A DNA stretch of 64,000 bases from Pseudogymnoascus destructans (lineage: Eukaryota > Ascomycota > Leotiomycetes > Thelebolales > Thelebolaceae): contig NW_020167531.1 in NCBI RefSeq assembly GCF_001641265.1, positions 992,001-1,056,000 of the forward strand. Direction: 5' to 3'. Under the pieces are notes generated by a model. It saw nothing but the letters and a program-made list of their open reading frames with translations, did not search any database and was not told the DNA's origin. This document shows, piece by piece, positions 51,662-61,889 of this stretch (position 1 is its first letter; every line of letters begins with the position of its first letter). The translations under genes were made by a program, and so were the position numbers.

Positions 51662-53200
51662 ACTGCCTCATCTCTAAGTGGATCTATGTCAAAAGGTGGA
51701 CAGTCTTTTGTGATTTAGTATATGGCTCCATCTTGCGTTCGAGGTCTTAAGATAGGCCACAAACTTAGGAATGCTATGTCCTTTCCTTTGGTTGGCTGCG
51801 TTGTACTTTAGGGCTGCAATGCATTGCTAGTTGGCTAGTGTAATGGTGGGTGCACCAGATGTGAGAATCTAGCCACCCAAGGAAGGGATGATTTTACTAA
51901 GACAACACACTGTCTTAGGAAACAGAGCCAAAGGGTTGTAGCTTAGACTATTCCACAATGCAGCAATCAGGTGTGTGATGTAGTGAAGTTGTTCAGACAA
52001 GTTGCAACAAATGTTGAGTCTGGGAACTCAGGGGTAAGTCAGAGGTTAACACCTCACTGACTTTTCAGAAACAAGGAGTAACAAGATGAATGCTTGGAAG
52101 CTTGTAAAAGACGGGGAAGTATGTGATAGTCGATTTACTGTATTGCCTGCTTGCCCTTTCTTAAGGAAAGGGCAATCCTATTTATGCCAAAGGAGTGCAG
52201 TTCTCTCATTTTCCATGACTTTCCATGACTAACCAGGCTTGGTAAATGTATTAGAAATTAAGTGCGACCCACAACTAGCTTGCTAATCATGTAGTGAACG
52301 TAAGAGAATCCCATAGAACCATCTCTTGGGTTCCTAGCCTATAGGAAGTGAAAAGGAGGTCCAAGGTCAGAGTACCTATAGATAAATTATGTCATAACTT
52401 AACCAATCTTGTGGGTAACTAAGGAGCGATGACGTGTAATGAATCATAGAGGGTTGTAGAAGCTTCTAGAGCTATCGTTGATGTTCCTAGGCCTCTAGTT
52501 GGTAGAGATATGCCATGTGGTAGTATTGGCCCACCCCCTTAAGGAGGAGATTTTCTTAATAACTTGTTCAATGAGTGTTCAAATGATATGCCGTGATGTA
52601 TGTAGCATAAACAGATGTAGTAGAAGAGTTTGCAGCAATCGTTGAGTAGTATTGCTTCTGTTGTTGGTGTGATAAGCCAAGATATGTATGGTGACTTGTA
52701 GGTTTGAGGAGGAGATTTCTAAGTTTGCTCTTGAGTTTGATAGCAAACTGAGTGCACGAATGTCAGTATGACAGCTAGGTTGACATAGAGGTCTCGAAGG
52801 AACTTCTCAAATCTAGCGATATCCAAAGGGTCTATATACCCCTCTGTTTAGGAGGTGCACTGGTTATCCCATTCCTTCATAGGGTGTCCTTCTAAGTATT
52901 AGGCAGCAAAGGCCACCTTCGATTAGGAAGACCCTTAGTTGGTACCTAAAGATGGCACAGATCGAAGCCATGAACTCGTTGAGCTCCTAGATGGATTTGC
53001 CCATGTATACCTTGGGTTCCTTAACCCTCCCTATTAGTCTTTAGGCTGGTGTGGTCTCCCTCAATATAGTGGAAGCAGTCTCCATTTCCTGTCCTTCCTC
53101 CCCTCGAGGGTCCTCCTACTCGTCTTTGATATCTTAGTGTCGCCTTTTGCAACAACTCTCTTCCTAGATTAGGGCTTGCTTCTTCACAAAGTCCTATACA
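51662..53200 (-). pseudogene. Gag-3 relic (gypsy-type), heavily mutated, split by LTR-1D
   Basis: The minus strand reads GKSI(stop)ELNEFMASICAIFRYQ near 53000 and, beyond the LTR-1D insertion, CIAALKYNAANQRKGHSIPKFVAYL near 51800. This is gag-like with many stops. It is named only as an LTR-retrotransposon gag, and no pol is present. Confidence 0.6.
51839..52773. repeat. LTR-1 copy D, solo LTR in gag-3 (TSD gctag)
   Basis: 935 bp, TGTAATGGTGG to CAGTATGACA, with gctag at 51834-51838 and 52774-52778. Confidence 0.96.
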
Positions 53201-53224
53201 GCCTTAGGGTAGGCATCATAGTCC

Positions 53225-53294
53225 AATACAAGTGATAACTATGGCATCACATATGAGGGGTTTAGTATGCGACGCCATACTTATCACTTGTATT
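53225..53294. repeat. Hairpin-forming inverted repeat
   Basis: Arms of 21 bp (53225-53245 and 53274-53294) match with one mismatch around a 28-base loop. Key sequence AATACAAGTGATAAC and its complement. It may be the edge of the gag-3 element. Confidence 0.7.
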
Positions 53295-53936
53295 AAATAT
53301 AATATGATCATACGACTCTATTACTAACTCTACAGCTACATGACGTTCCTCTAAGGTGATTACTAACAAATACTCTAACTACAACAGGATTATGGCTCGC
53401 TGTAAGTCTTTAGCAGATAACTGTTAAACCTCTACAGTCCTAAGTCCTAAATAGGAAGTAGTGGAGCAAGGGCTTGCAAGGTTTGTACAGGGATTATGGC
53501 ACTAAATTCTCATATTTTCTATACTAACTACATACGGGGGTGTTGAACAGCCCCTAAAATGCTCTATTTAGCAACTGAATTATACCTGCAATTGTAGCAA
53601 TGCAATCAACAAGTCGCATGTCTGCCTGAAGCTAACCGATATCTGCTCTTCATTGGCTGATTCTAGTGGCCCACATATGATCTCATCCATTTTAGACTAA
53701 CTGAATATGGAGCGTAACTGATTCTCTAGAATGATACACTCCATAGTCAGTTAGTCTGGATTGTGTCTCGTAATGTGCCAAACTATCGTTGTTCACATTG
53801 AGATGAATCCTGTTTGATGACCAGTCAAACAGGAGCGGGGAGTAAACCTAAGAACCCGAGAGTCATTGAGGATTACTCTTTTCTGGTTACTTTAATGCAG
53901 TCACTCCTAATGAATACCTTTCAAATAATAATAGTA
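53295..53936. other. Non-coding stretch with a second hairpin
   Basis: No gene. An inverted repeat of 19-bp arms (AGACTAACTGAATATGGAG at 53694-53712 and its complement at 53739-53757, one mismatch) has a 26-base loop. Confidence 0.5.
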
Positions 53937-54899
53937 GGGCAAAAGATCTATATACCTGGCACCACCCCTGTAAAGGTTCACATACCCTGAGCTTTAATAA
54001 AAGATGGGCAAAAACTCGATATACCCAGTAAACTGGTAAGAAAACTCCATCTACCCAGTTGGCCGCTAACCCTCCTTTGGAAAGGTTAATGAGCCAATGA
54101 GAGGCGTACTCTCATTTGAGAGTACGTGCTCTCATATGGCCTTTTTGAAGCAATTGAGCTGGCAATATACCAGCTCAATTGCACGGTAAGTCGGGGGTCA
54201 ATTGAGACCCCAGAACCTCCTCCCCCTTCCCTTCCTCCCCTCCACCACAGAACCCCGCTGACACCTCCCAGGCTCCCTCCCTCCTCCAACCCCCTCGAAA
54301 CCCCCCTCGGAAGCCCTCGCGCGAGGCACAAACTCCCCTGCCTCCCCTGCCCCTGCCTCCTACGATAGCCTCGCTACCTGAACTCGCTGCCCCTGTCGAC
54401 GGTAGCGAGTTCCTCGACTTGGACGCTTGATCCCATGCTCTGGATGACTGGGCCGTCAAGGAGTAGTTATCCTGGCGGCTCCATCAGAGGGACAAAGACG
54501 GGGCAACTGCAGTTTGTGCCCGGCGTCCTCGAGGACGCCGGGCTCGCCAGGATCACGGAGGACTTCTGCCACTTGGGGCAGTTATTGCAGTGGTGCCGGA
54601 CTTGGTCCGCACATGCTGCGGCACCTGTGGCTAGCCTGGGAATAATGCTAGGACTTGCCCCAGGCCTCATAATTGACCCGTTCTCATATGAGAACGGGGG
54701 GGGTTTCTAGATTGGGCTTGGGTGGGTCACTTGGGATGGAACTGGGTATATAGAATTTATTTATGGGCAAAAGATCCATATACCCCGTACAACGCGTAAA
54801 AAGATCGATATACCCTGTATGTTTCAAGAAGATATATACCCTGTAACCCCCCAGTCTCCAGTCCCCCCAAGTCGTAGTCCTCCGTAACCCCCCCACTAC

Positions 54900-57391
54900 C
54901 AAAAAGAGCCATAACGGCCAGTTGAGCTTGCCAACCTCATTGATGAGCCTGGGACAGCGCCGGGCATTGTGCCCTGCCTCGCCGCAGGTTCTGCAGTGAG
55001 AGCGGACAACAAGAGGATCTCGCCGTCGAGGTCGACGGCAATCCTCTCGCCGAATCCTCTCCTTCCTAGGCCTCCCGCACAAGACCTGTGTAATTGGAGG
55101 ATCACACGGGTCCTGCGCATTAACCTGCAGCTCCGATATATCAATCGGAGTAAAAGGAACAACATAGGAAGCTGCCCATTGGGAAGCTGACATTATAACA
55201 GGGAGAAAGGGGGCTAATTTCCCCCCTCCAGCGAAGATCAGTGTCATAGCATGCCCGCAAGGGATGCCATTACACTGATAACGGCGGCAGGAACATGTTC
55301 CTGCTGCCGTATCAATGAGGTAGATGGTGCCGTCTGGCGCACCACCCTCCCCATTGTTGGGGAAGAGATCTGGACCCGGTTGCTCCGGGCCAATTCTCTC
55401 CCTACGGAGTTGTCAACCAGCCCTCAGTAATGGCAGAGGTTGCTGCTAGCAACCTCTGCCCCAGCTTCTCCATCACTCAATGCCAGATGGTATCAAGGAG
55501 CTCCACAATTGGGAGCTCCCGGTCGATGCAGAGAACCTGATTTAGGCTCTCCGCAATGTTGCTAGTATTGTGGCCAAATCGATGGCCACGAAACCAAGCC
55601 TCTGCCCAAGTCTCAGGCTAAGCCTGCTCGGGATAAAGAGCCGCCTCCGGCTTCTTTGCTCGGATCTTTTCGAGGGCGCCATCCCAGGCTGCCCTGGTCT
55701 TTGCCCGTGCTGCAGCCCAGAAAAGGGGCTGTAGCGCCCTTCCAAACTTCTCCGTGAAGTTCTCTTTAAGGTGGTGGCAGCAATGTGCTACTACCACCCT
55801 GTAATGGTGGGTGCACCAGATGTGAGAATCTAGCCACCCAAGGAAGGGATGATTTTACTAAGACAACACACTGTCTTAGGAAAAAGAGCCAAAGGGTCAT
55901 AGCTTAGACTATTCCACAACGCAGCAATCAGGTGTATGATGTAGTGGAGTGGTTTAGACAAGTTGTAACAAATGTTGAGTCTGGGAACTCAGGGGTAAGT
56001 CAGGGGTTAACACCTCATTGACTTTTCAGAAACAAGGAGTAACAAGATCAATGCTTGGAAGCTTGGAAAAGACGTGGAAGTATGTGATAGTCAATTTACT
56101 GTATTGTCTGCTTGCCCTTTCTTAAGGAAAGGGCAATCCTATTTATGCTAAAGGAGTGTAGTTCTCTCATTTTCCAAGACTTTCCATGACTAACCAGGAT
56201 TGGTAACTGTAGTCGACGTAAGAGAACCCCATAGAACCATCTCCTAGGTTCCTAGCCTATAGGAAGTGAAAGGAGGTCCAAGGTCAGAGTACCCCTATAG
56301 ACAAATTATGTCATAACTTAACCAATATTGTGGGTAACTAAGGAGCAATGACGTGTAATGAATCATAGAGGGTTGTAGCAATCGTTGAGTAGTATTGCTC
56401 TTGTTGTTGGTGTGACAAGCCAAAATATGTATAGTAACTTGTAGGTTTGAGGAGGAGATTTCTAAGTTTGCTCTTGAGTTTGATAGCAAACTGAGTGCAA
56501 CGAATGTCAGTATGACACACCCTCCCTCCAAAACCCCTCTCTGCCTCCCGAAGCCCCTTGTCTCTATCAGAGACAAGGGTGCTCTCCTCTATCACAAGCT
56601 CAGGGAGTGCTAAAGGAAGGTGGTTTAAGAACCACCCCCAAGATTCCCCGTTCTCCGACTCCACCACCGCCCATGCAAGAGGAACAAGCTCACCATTAGC
56701 ATCAATACTAACGGCAAGCAGTAACGTAAGGATAAAACGGGCCTTTAAAAAGGTCCCGTCTACTGCCACTAGCCGGCAGCAAAGAGTAAACGTGCCCCTC
56801 AAAACCGAGGGGCAAACAAAGATGCGCTTAAAGCGCATGTGGATATCCCGAAGGAGATCTACATGTGCTTCAGGAGATTCCCTCTCAAGGAGCTCTTGTA
56901 GGCTGGAAACAGCTGGAAGCTGTGCCGTTGGGTGCCAATATCGCCATCAAGAAGGTGTAGGCGGCATTCCTGTGCCCTCTTGTAGTCAATCTCCTCTGCA
57001 AATCGAATGCGGAGGAGATCTCTAATCTCCTTTGGGGTGGTCTTCGTCGTCACATTCAGGTGATGAGAGACCACCAGATTTAGCCAAGCCTTCTTCGACG
57101 AGGAGGCAAACTTCTGCACTCCTTGGCTGACGCAGGAGTGCTCTGGCTCGATAATAGTAAGGGCCCATCATCATCGTAAAAGGTGGGTGTAGCTTGGCAT
57201 CGCCAGCTACACCCATCCTCCTTCTCTGCACAGATGAAGGAGGCCTTTGTAGCCTCCCACTTCTCCGTCCGAAAGGAAAATTTGCCCTTGACAGCCCAGT
57301 CGTCAAGGGCCCGAACAAGGGCGTCGAGGTCGAGAAACTCAGCCTTATCCGATGTGACTGAGAGCCCTGCGAGCGAGGCCATATCAGCCAA
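54900..57391 (-). pseudogene. MULE-2 transposase (all domains, several frame breaks)
   Basis: The minus strand from ATG 57391 has an N-terminal FAR1-like part (FLDLDALVRALDDWAVKGKF, FICAEKEDGCSWRC), then after a frame break TPKEIRDLLRIRFAEEIDYK. The MULE catalytic core is CRLVAVDGTFLKARF, LVPLAWAVVESENGESW and LVSDRDKG (56790-56560). After LTR-1E come NTSNIAESLNQVL, a SWIM-finger relic and a CCHC knuckle CRTCGEAGHNARRC at about 55010. It acts as a DNA-cutting transposase in intact relatives. Stops and frameshifts make it inactive. Confidence 0.87.
55800..56517. repeat. LTR-1 copy E, solo LTR in MULE-2 (TSD caccc)
   Basis: 718 bp, TGTAATGGTGG to CAGTATGACA, with caccc at 55795-55799 and 56518-56522. 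The uninterrupted target is visible in MULE-1 at about 27900. It is shorter than the 935-bp copies because of an internal deletion of about 215 bp. Confidence 0.96.
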
Positions 57392-57599
57392 AGGGAGAGG
57401 GAGGGAGGGAGAGACGTCTCGTCGAGTGCTTCAGAAGGTCGCCGTGGGGGAAGGAGGTGGACGCGCGACGTGTAAAGTGTAATCCTATTAATAGTTAGTA
57501 CAGGGTATATTAATCTTTTTTGCTTACTTGCAGGGTATATAGATGTTTTGCCCTTTATCTATTGTTTTACTGGGTATATGGAGTTTTTGCCCATAAAAC

Positions 57600-58330
57600 A
57601 TTTATATAGCCTGCTGCCACCTTTGGCTTCCTCCATGACTCCATTGACCCTGATGTCCCATATGACACCGCTGCTCCACTGACCTTTCTCTCACCATACT
57701 CTGGAAAGCGCCCTACTCATGCAGGCACCAGCAGCTTCTCATATTCCCACAAGTAGAGCAGCGCCCAACACCAGAAGCTCCCTCTCCCCTCCCAACTCTC
57801 CTCTGTGGGTCCTCCTTCCGGAACCTCTCCTTCTTTGGCCTCCCCTGTGGGACTGTGTTATAGGCGTGAAACATGGATCTGTTTCATGAGCTCTAAGCTT
57901 AGAAATGGTAATGGGAGGCATTAGGGTGTTGTAAGACGAATTTCTCCTTAACTCCCTAGTCGTTGTAAGGATGCCTCCGCCGTCAGTGATGGAAGGGATC
58001 GGAGTCGGACAGGTTACGGTCACGTGGGGAGAGTTAGGGCCGGTTAGCCGAGTCGGACCCGTTTCAGGTACTTAAGGAGATTGACCCAACAGGGGTTCCT
58101 CTCTTCATCTTTTTTGTATCCTTCGTAGTAGACCTATAGGATAGCATCCGTTTAGCCTCTGACTCGCACTCTCATATGCTATTACTGTGAGCTGGGTGCT
58201 CTGTGTCCTTACAGTCGTCGAGGGCAAGGACAACGGCATCCAGATCTAGGAACTCTGCGCCATCTACTGGCACGACAAGCAGCGGAAGGACGTCATTTGG
58301 GGGGGGTTTGAGTGCTAGTGGCAGCAGCGA
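57600..58330 (-). pseudogene. MULE-4 transposase remnants
   Basis: 58214-58330 on the minus strand encodes the MULE N-terminal part (FLDLDAVVLALDD). 57739-57960 encodes the C-terminal linker region (TISKLRAHETDPCFTPITQ, RRRGSGRRT). The catalytic middle is deleted. A solo LTR-3 lies between them. Confidence 0.65.
57964..58213. repeat. LTR-3 copy e, solo LTR (TSD gtcgt), short form
   Basis: 250 bp, TGTAAGGATGCC to GTGTCCTTACA, with gtcgt at 57959-57963 and 58214-58218. Confidence 0.95.
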
Positions 58331-58438
58331 GGTTGGCTACAGTGAGGCATGGGACCAGCGATGCTGACTAAATGCGGCAGAATCTATTGATAGTTAGCGT
58401 TGGGTATATAGATCTTTACAGGGGCGGTGCAGGGTATA

Positions 58439-60298
58439 ACGTACATGTATAGCGAAAGCGCCAAACAAGCGAAAGCGCCAAAATTATCTACCCTCATGAC
58501 AAACATTGCGATAAATCTACCACAACATTAGAAATCAATTGAAACTACTCGGAGTCCTCTTCCTCAGAGGTGTCTATTACAATCTGACACGTGCGCGCAT
58601 TGTGCCCAGTCTCACCACACTTGCCACAGTGACGGGCATGGGTTTCTTCCCTTGGCTTCCGACCACGGCTTGCCCTTATTTCCTGCTCTACCTGCTGCAC
58701 AACATCCCTCTCATCCTGTAGCTCTTGCGCCCCTTGTTGACTAAGTGATCCTCCTTGCTGTAGTCGTGTTTTCCTAGCTCTCCGGCGCTTGCTTAGTACT
58801 TCATTTGCCTGTCGTAGGTTTTGGTTCTCTCCCTTTAGCAGTGCTAATTGATGCATTATTTGCGATGCACCCTTTGTAAACTGGTCAACAGCTGCATAGA
58901 TTGAGGTTGGAGAGCTATTTTGATGGCGTGAAATCCGAGTTTTAATAAATGTAGACTGTGACATAGCTTCAATTGGGTTGTTTGGTGTCTGAGAAACCCA
59001 AGGTTGAGCAGTACCTGGGCGGGAGCTTGGAGGCGTTGGTGTCCTTAACTTAAGATCAAGTGTAGATATCACTCTCTCAGGGTCAAATGGAAGAAGCCCT
59101 GCCCCTCGGAACCCGCCTCGAATGTTACTTTCCGTCATTGTAGTGATAAATGCAGCGTGGAAGGCAGGAAAGAAGTCATCCTTTGTAATATGAGAAATAT
59201 GAGCCTGCATCATATCTTCAATTTGCCGACCATAGGCCTGCTTTAACGGGCCGAAACAGCCAACATCAAGTGGCTGGAGTAGATGAGAAGAGTGAGCAGG
59301 CATACAAAGCGTAATAATGTTGTGTTCCTTGCAGTACTCCTCAAACTCATCTGAGTGGTGGCTCTCATGACCATCAAGGACTAACAAGCGATAACCACCA
59401 ACACTCCGGGCCTTTGTATGCTTCTCAAAGTGCTGAATCCAATCCATGCCTCTCTCGTTTGTAGTCCAGCCATTTTCAGTAACAGAAATCACCCAATCGC
59501 TTGAAAATCCACTATTCTCATACCAAGATGTAAGGTGGTTTTTGCCTGCAACAATGATAAATGGTGGTACTGCCCAACCTTGAGAACTAACGCCTTGGAT
59601 TACTGTAACCCATTCCCGATTACCAGGCTGTACCTTCTTTGCTTTTGCCCGCCCGTCTGAGCTTGTTACAACCATAGCAGTTGAGATAACGCCCATCATA
59701 AACCCAGTCTCATCAAAGTTGTAGATATCTGCTTCATCGATACCATATTTCGCAATTGTGTTACGCACAAGCTCAAACCAGCCATTAATAACTTCTGGAT
59801 CTTCGCACTTAGCCCTCTGGTAGTCGTATTTGCGCTGAAAGCGTGTCTGGAGCTCTACATGCCGCTTAACAAAGTTTGAAGCCCAACGCGACCCAACGCG
59901 TGACGCGTCGCGTGTTGCAAGTAGTCGACTTGCCATATCTTCAACAACAGACAGCCGAGGAGGAAACCCTTTGGCAGCTAGGTCGAGTATATACTGAACA
60001 AGGACGGACTCCTCTAGGTTAGTTAATTTCCATGAGTTGGCTTGGATATCGCGTCGTGAAGGTACACCTTCTAGACGACGACCTAGCTTGCGGTGGTCCA
60101 CAGAATAGATCCTAGCAGCAACTCGAAGGCGTAACTTTGGGTCGCTTTGCATAGCCTGGATAGCTAGCACTAATTGGCTTTCATCGTTTTTATGGGGCAT
60201 GTTTTGTTGTTGAGGAATTTAACATTTAGTTGGGGGGTTTGGTCACCGCATCATTTTGGCGCTTTCGCTTGTTTGGCGCTTTCGCTATACATGTACGT
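58439..60298 (-). mobile_element. pogo-B: complete pogo-like transposon (TA TSD)
   Basis: 1860 bp with inverted termini ACGTACATGTATAGCGAAAG at each end and TA on both sides (58437-58438, 60299-60300). GCGAAAGCGCCAAA is repeated twice inside each terminus, a likely transposase binding site. The insertion target is the right terminal repeat of MULE-4. Confidence 0.94.
58545..60200 (-). CDS. pogo-B transposase, intact (551 aa)
   Basis: A single uninterrupted frame. Residues 1-60 form a helix-turn-helix DNA-binding part (VAARIYSVDHRKLGRRLEG), with a second helical binding part to about 140. The DDE_1 endonuclease at about 150-330 has IYNFDETGFMMGV, LLVLDGHESHHSDEF and HSSHLLQPLDVGCFGPL, which carry the catalytic Asp residues. 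A coiled coil (LKGENQNLRQANEVLSKRRR, about 455-475) and a CCHC knuckle CGKCGETGHNARTC near residue 530 form the tail. It would excise and reinsert elements with its termini at TA sites. No stop or frameshift is present, and the partial copy pogo-A is nearly identical, so recent activity is likely. The start at 60200 lies about 100 bp inside the terminal repeat. Confidence 0.95.
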   Translation of the reverse strand: MPHKNDESQLVLAIQAMQSDPKLRLRVAARIYSVDHRKLGRRLEGVPSRRDIQANSWKLTNLEESVLVQYILDLAAKGFPPRLSVVEDMASRLLATRDASRVGSRWASNFVKRHVELQTRFQRKYDYQRAKCEDPEVINGWFELVRNTIAKYGIDEADIYNFDETGFMMGVISTAMVVTSSDGRAKAKKVQPGNREWVTVIQGVSSQGWAVPPFIIVAGKNHLTSWYENSGFSSDWVISVTENGWTTNERGMDWIQHFEKHTKARSVGGYRLLVLDGHESHHSDEFEEYCKEHNIITLCMPAHSSHLLQPLDVGCFGPLKQAYGRQIEDMMQAHISHITKDDFFPAFHAAFITTMTESNIRGGFRGAGLLPFDPERVISTLDLKLRTPTPPSSRPGTAQPWVSQTPNNPIEAMSQSTFIKTRISRHQNSSPTSIYAAVDQFTKGASQIMHQLALLKGENQNLRQANEVLSKRRRARKTRLQQGGSLSQQGAQELQDERDVVQQVEQEIRASRGRKPREETHARHCGKCGETGHNARTCQIVIDTSEEEDSE

Positions 60299-60313
60299 TA
60301 TAGATCTTTTGCC

Positions 60314-61889
60314 AAAATATCTAATCGTCGCGAGGGCGCTAGCAAGTCGGGCAGCTCGAAGGGGAGCTTTAAGTCGGGGAGCTTTAAGTCGGGGAGTGTA
60401 AAGACGGGGGGGAGAAGGCGCAGAATGATTATTGGAGTGCGGTGAATGAGACGAGGGAGAGAAGATTCCACTCGTCTCCTCCGGACTGTGCTCCTTTTCA
60501 TCCCAGATTACCCATTTTGCCTTTCGTTGGGCTTCCAGGACCAATATTCCCACCTTCAGAGCTATGGCAGAACTAAATATGCTACTGTAGGTGAGCTCAG
60601 GCTTGTCACCCGATGACAGGAAGAGTGTCCAGGAGAAGAGTCAAGAACAAATAGCTATTCAACAGCACGGAAGGCCTTGGGCTCTTGCTGTGATCAACAA
60701 GACTCAGCGTAATCATGAATAGGGCTCACACAAATCGAGGACGCTATAAACATGCTGGTCACATGGAAGGATCCAACGCCAAGCAAGATGAGGAGTGAAA
60801 GTTCAAGCCCGACATAGGTTGTAATAGCACCCTATAATGGTTTAATGGGCATACTTTGGCCGTACATCTGCATAGTATGACCGTACCAATTTGATCAGCT
60901 GGAAAACCGGGGCATTCACCACGGCGCTGGGCTTCCAGCTTGTGAAACATAACGATGTCACGATGAATAAGACGGATCGGACTATCGAAAAAACAGCTGC
61001 TCGAACTGTACGTTGAAGTCAAAGTCTCCTTGGTTCATCTGGAGCAAGCTCCCCTCCCCAGTAGTGAACGGCATCTTGGTCCCCTGGATTCAAGGCTTTT
61101 GGCTGAAGTTGATTTCGCTGTGACGCAAGGCGAACCTCGCCTTTGGGGAGACTGATCGTGTTCTTTTGGATTGCTCGCCACAGGGCTAAGTTTAGAGGAT
61201 AGGAAAGCTGATTGGCAATTTAGGTTGGTTGGTAACTCTACGAGATCGGGCAATCAAGCTATCGCGGCGAAGATATAGGATGAGGCTTCGTCAGCATCTT
61301 AAGTCTTGAGGCATAATGCCGCGTCAGGGCTGTGGTCTTGAGATCCTTGCTCTGGTATCTGGCTTATTGGACCAGCCATATTGAACTCCGACGACGCATC
61401 CGCCCAATAACCAACACTGACGGGCGGGTGCTCGGCGTCGTTTATAGCTAAGATAGGAACGTGCGATCAGTGTACCGACCACATCGCATCCTGCGTTCTG
61501 GCGACGCGTCGTGAATAAGACGGTACATCTTTTCTTCGCTCGAATGGGAAAGTGTTTTGAGAGAAGTAAATGGTGCTGGTGATGGCGAGGATGCAAGATT
61601 TTGACAGTTGCGTGATTGGATGTTTTATGATTTGTAAGAAACCAGAAGCTTACCATAGCATATTACATGGTGGGGTAGTAAAATATGCTGCTTATGTTGC
61701 TTATCTCGTCAGCAACATCGGAGTTTGATCAAGCAGCCGCTGTCAGCACCTTTATTGCAAGTCTTCTCACCTCGGAAATTATCAATAAATGTAGAAAGTA
61801 CCCACGTCTGATTCTACTATAAGTTACATCAATGCCAGATCGTCCAAGTTGACCTGCCAGCACTCTGACCATATCGTAGCCCCGCCACA
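60314..61889. other. Intergenic region without a supported gene
   Basis: A short direct repeat (AGCTTTAAGTCGGGG twice, about 60367-60396) follows the MULE-4 end. The rest has moderate GC and short contradictory frames with no domain. The last 100 bases hold the promoter side of the monooxygenase gene. Confidence 0.45.

Larger units (their letters stand above)
54765..57553 (-). mobile_element. MULE-2: innermost MULE (TSD tttatttat/tttatctat)
   Basis: Terminal GGGCAAAAGATCCATATACC at 54765 and the complement ending GCCC at 57553. 9-bp flanks at 54756-54764 and 57554-57562 differ by one C/T change. GGGTATAT.GATCTTTT modules recur at both ends. It contains a nearly full-length transposase relic and the solo LTR-1E. 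Confidence 0.88.
54007..57592 (+). mobile_element. MULE-3: middle nested MULE (TSD ataaaagat/ataaaacat)
   Basis: Ends GGGCAAAAACTCGATATACCC (54007) and the complement of GGGTATATGGAGTTTTTGCCC (57592). 9-bp flanks at 53998-54006 and 57593-57601 differ at one base. It keeps only an N-terminal coding relic (about 54360-54640: EFLDLDA, then HALDDWAVKE) and is interrupted near its right end by MULE-2. Confidence 0.82.
53937..60313 (-). mobile_element. MULE-4: outermost of three nested Mutator-like elements
   Basis: The left end GGGCAAAAGATCTATATACC..CACCACCCCTGTAAA (53937) matches the complement of the right end (58395-58438 plus 60299-60313), once the pogo-B insertion is removed. Its own coding remnants are on the minus strand (57600-58330). 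No 9-bp duplication could be matched at its outer ends. Confidence 0.7.

Noticed and set aside
60759..61656. Minus-strand frames between MULE-4 and the monooxygenase
   Set aside because: They are short, with no recognisable domain, no consistent splice structure and no repeat relation.
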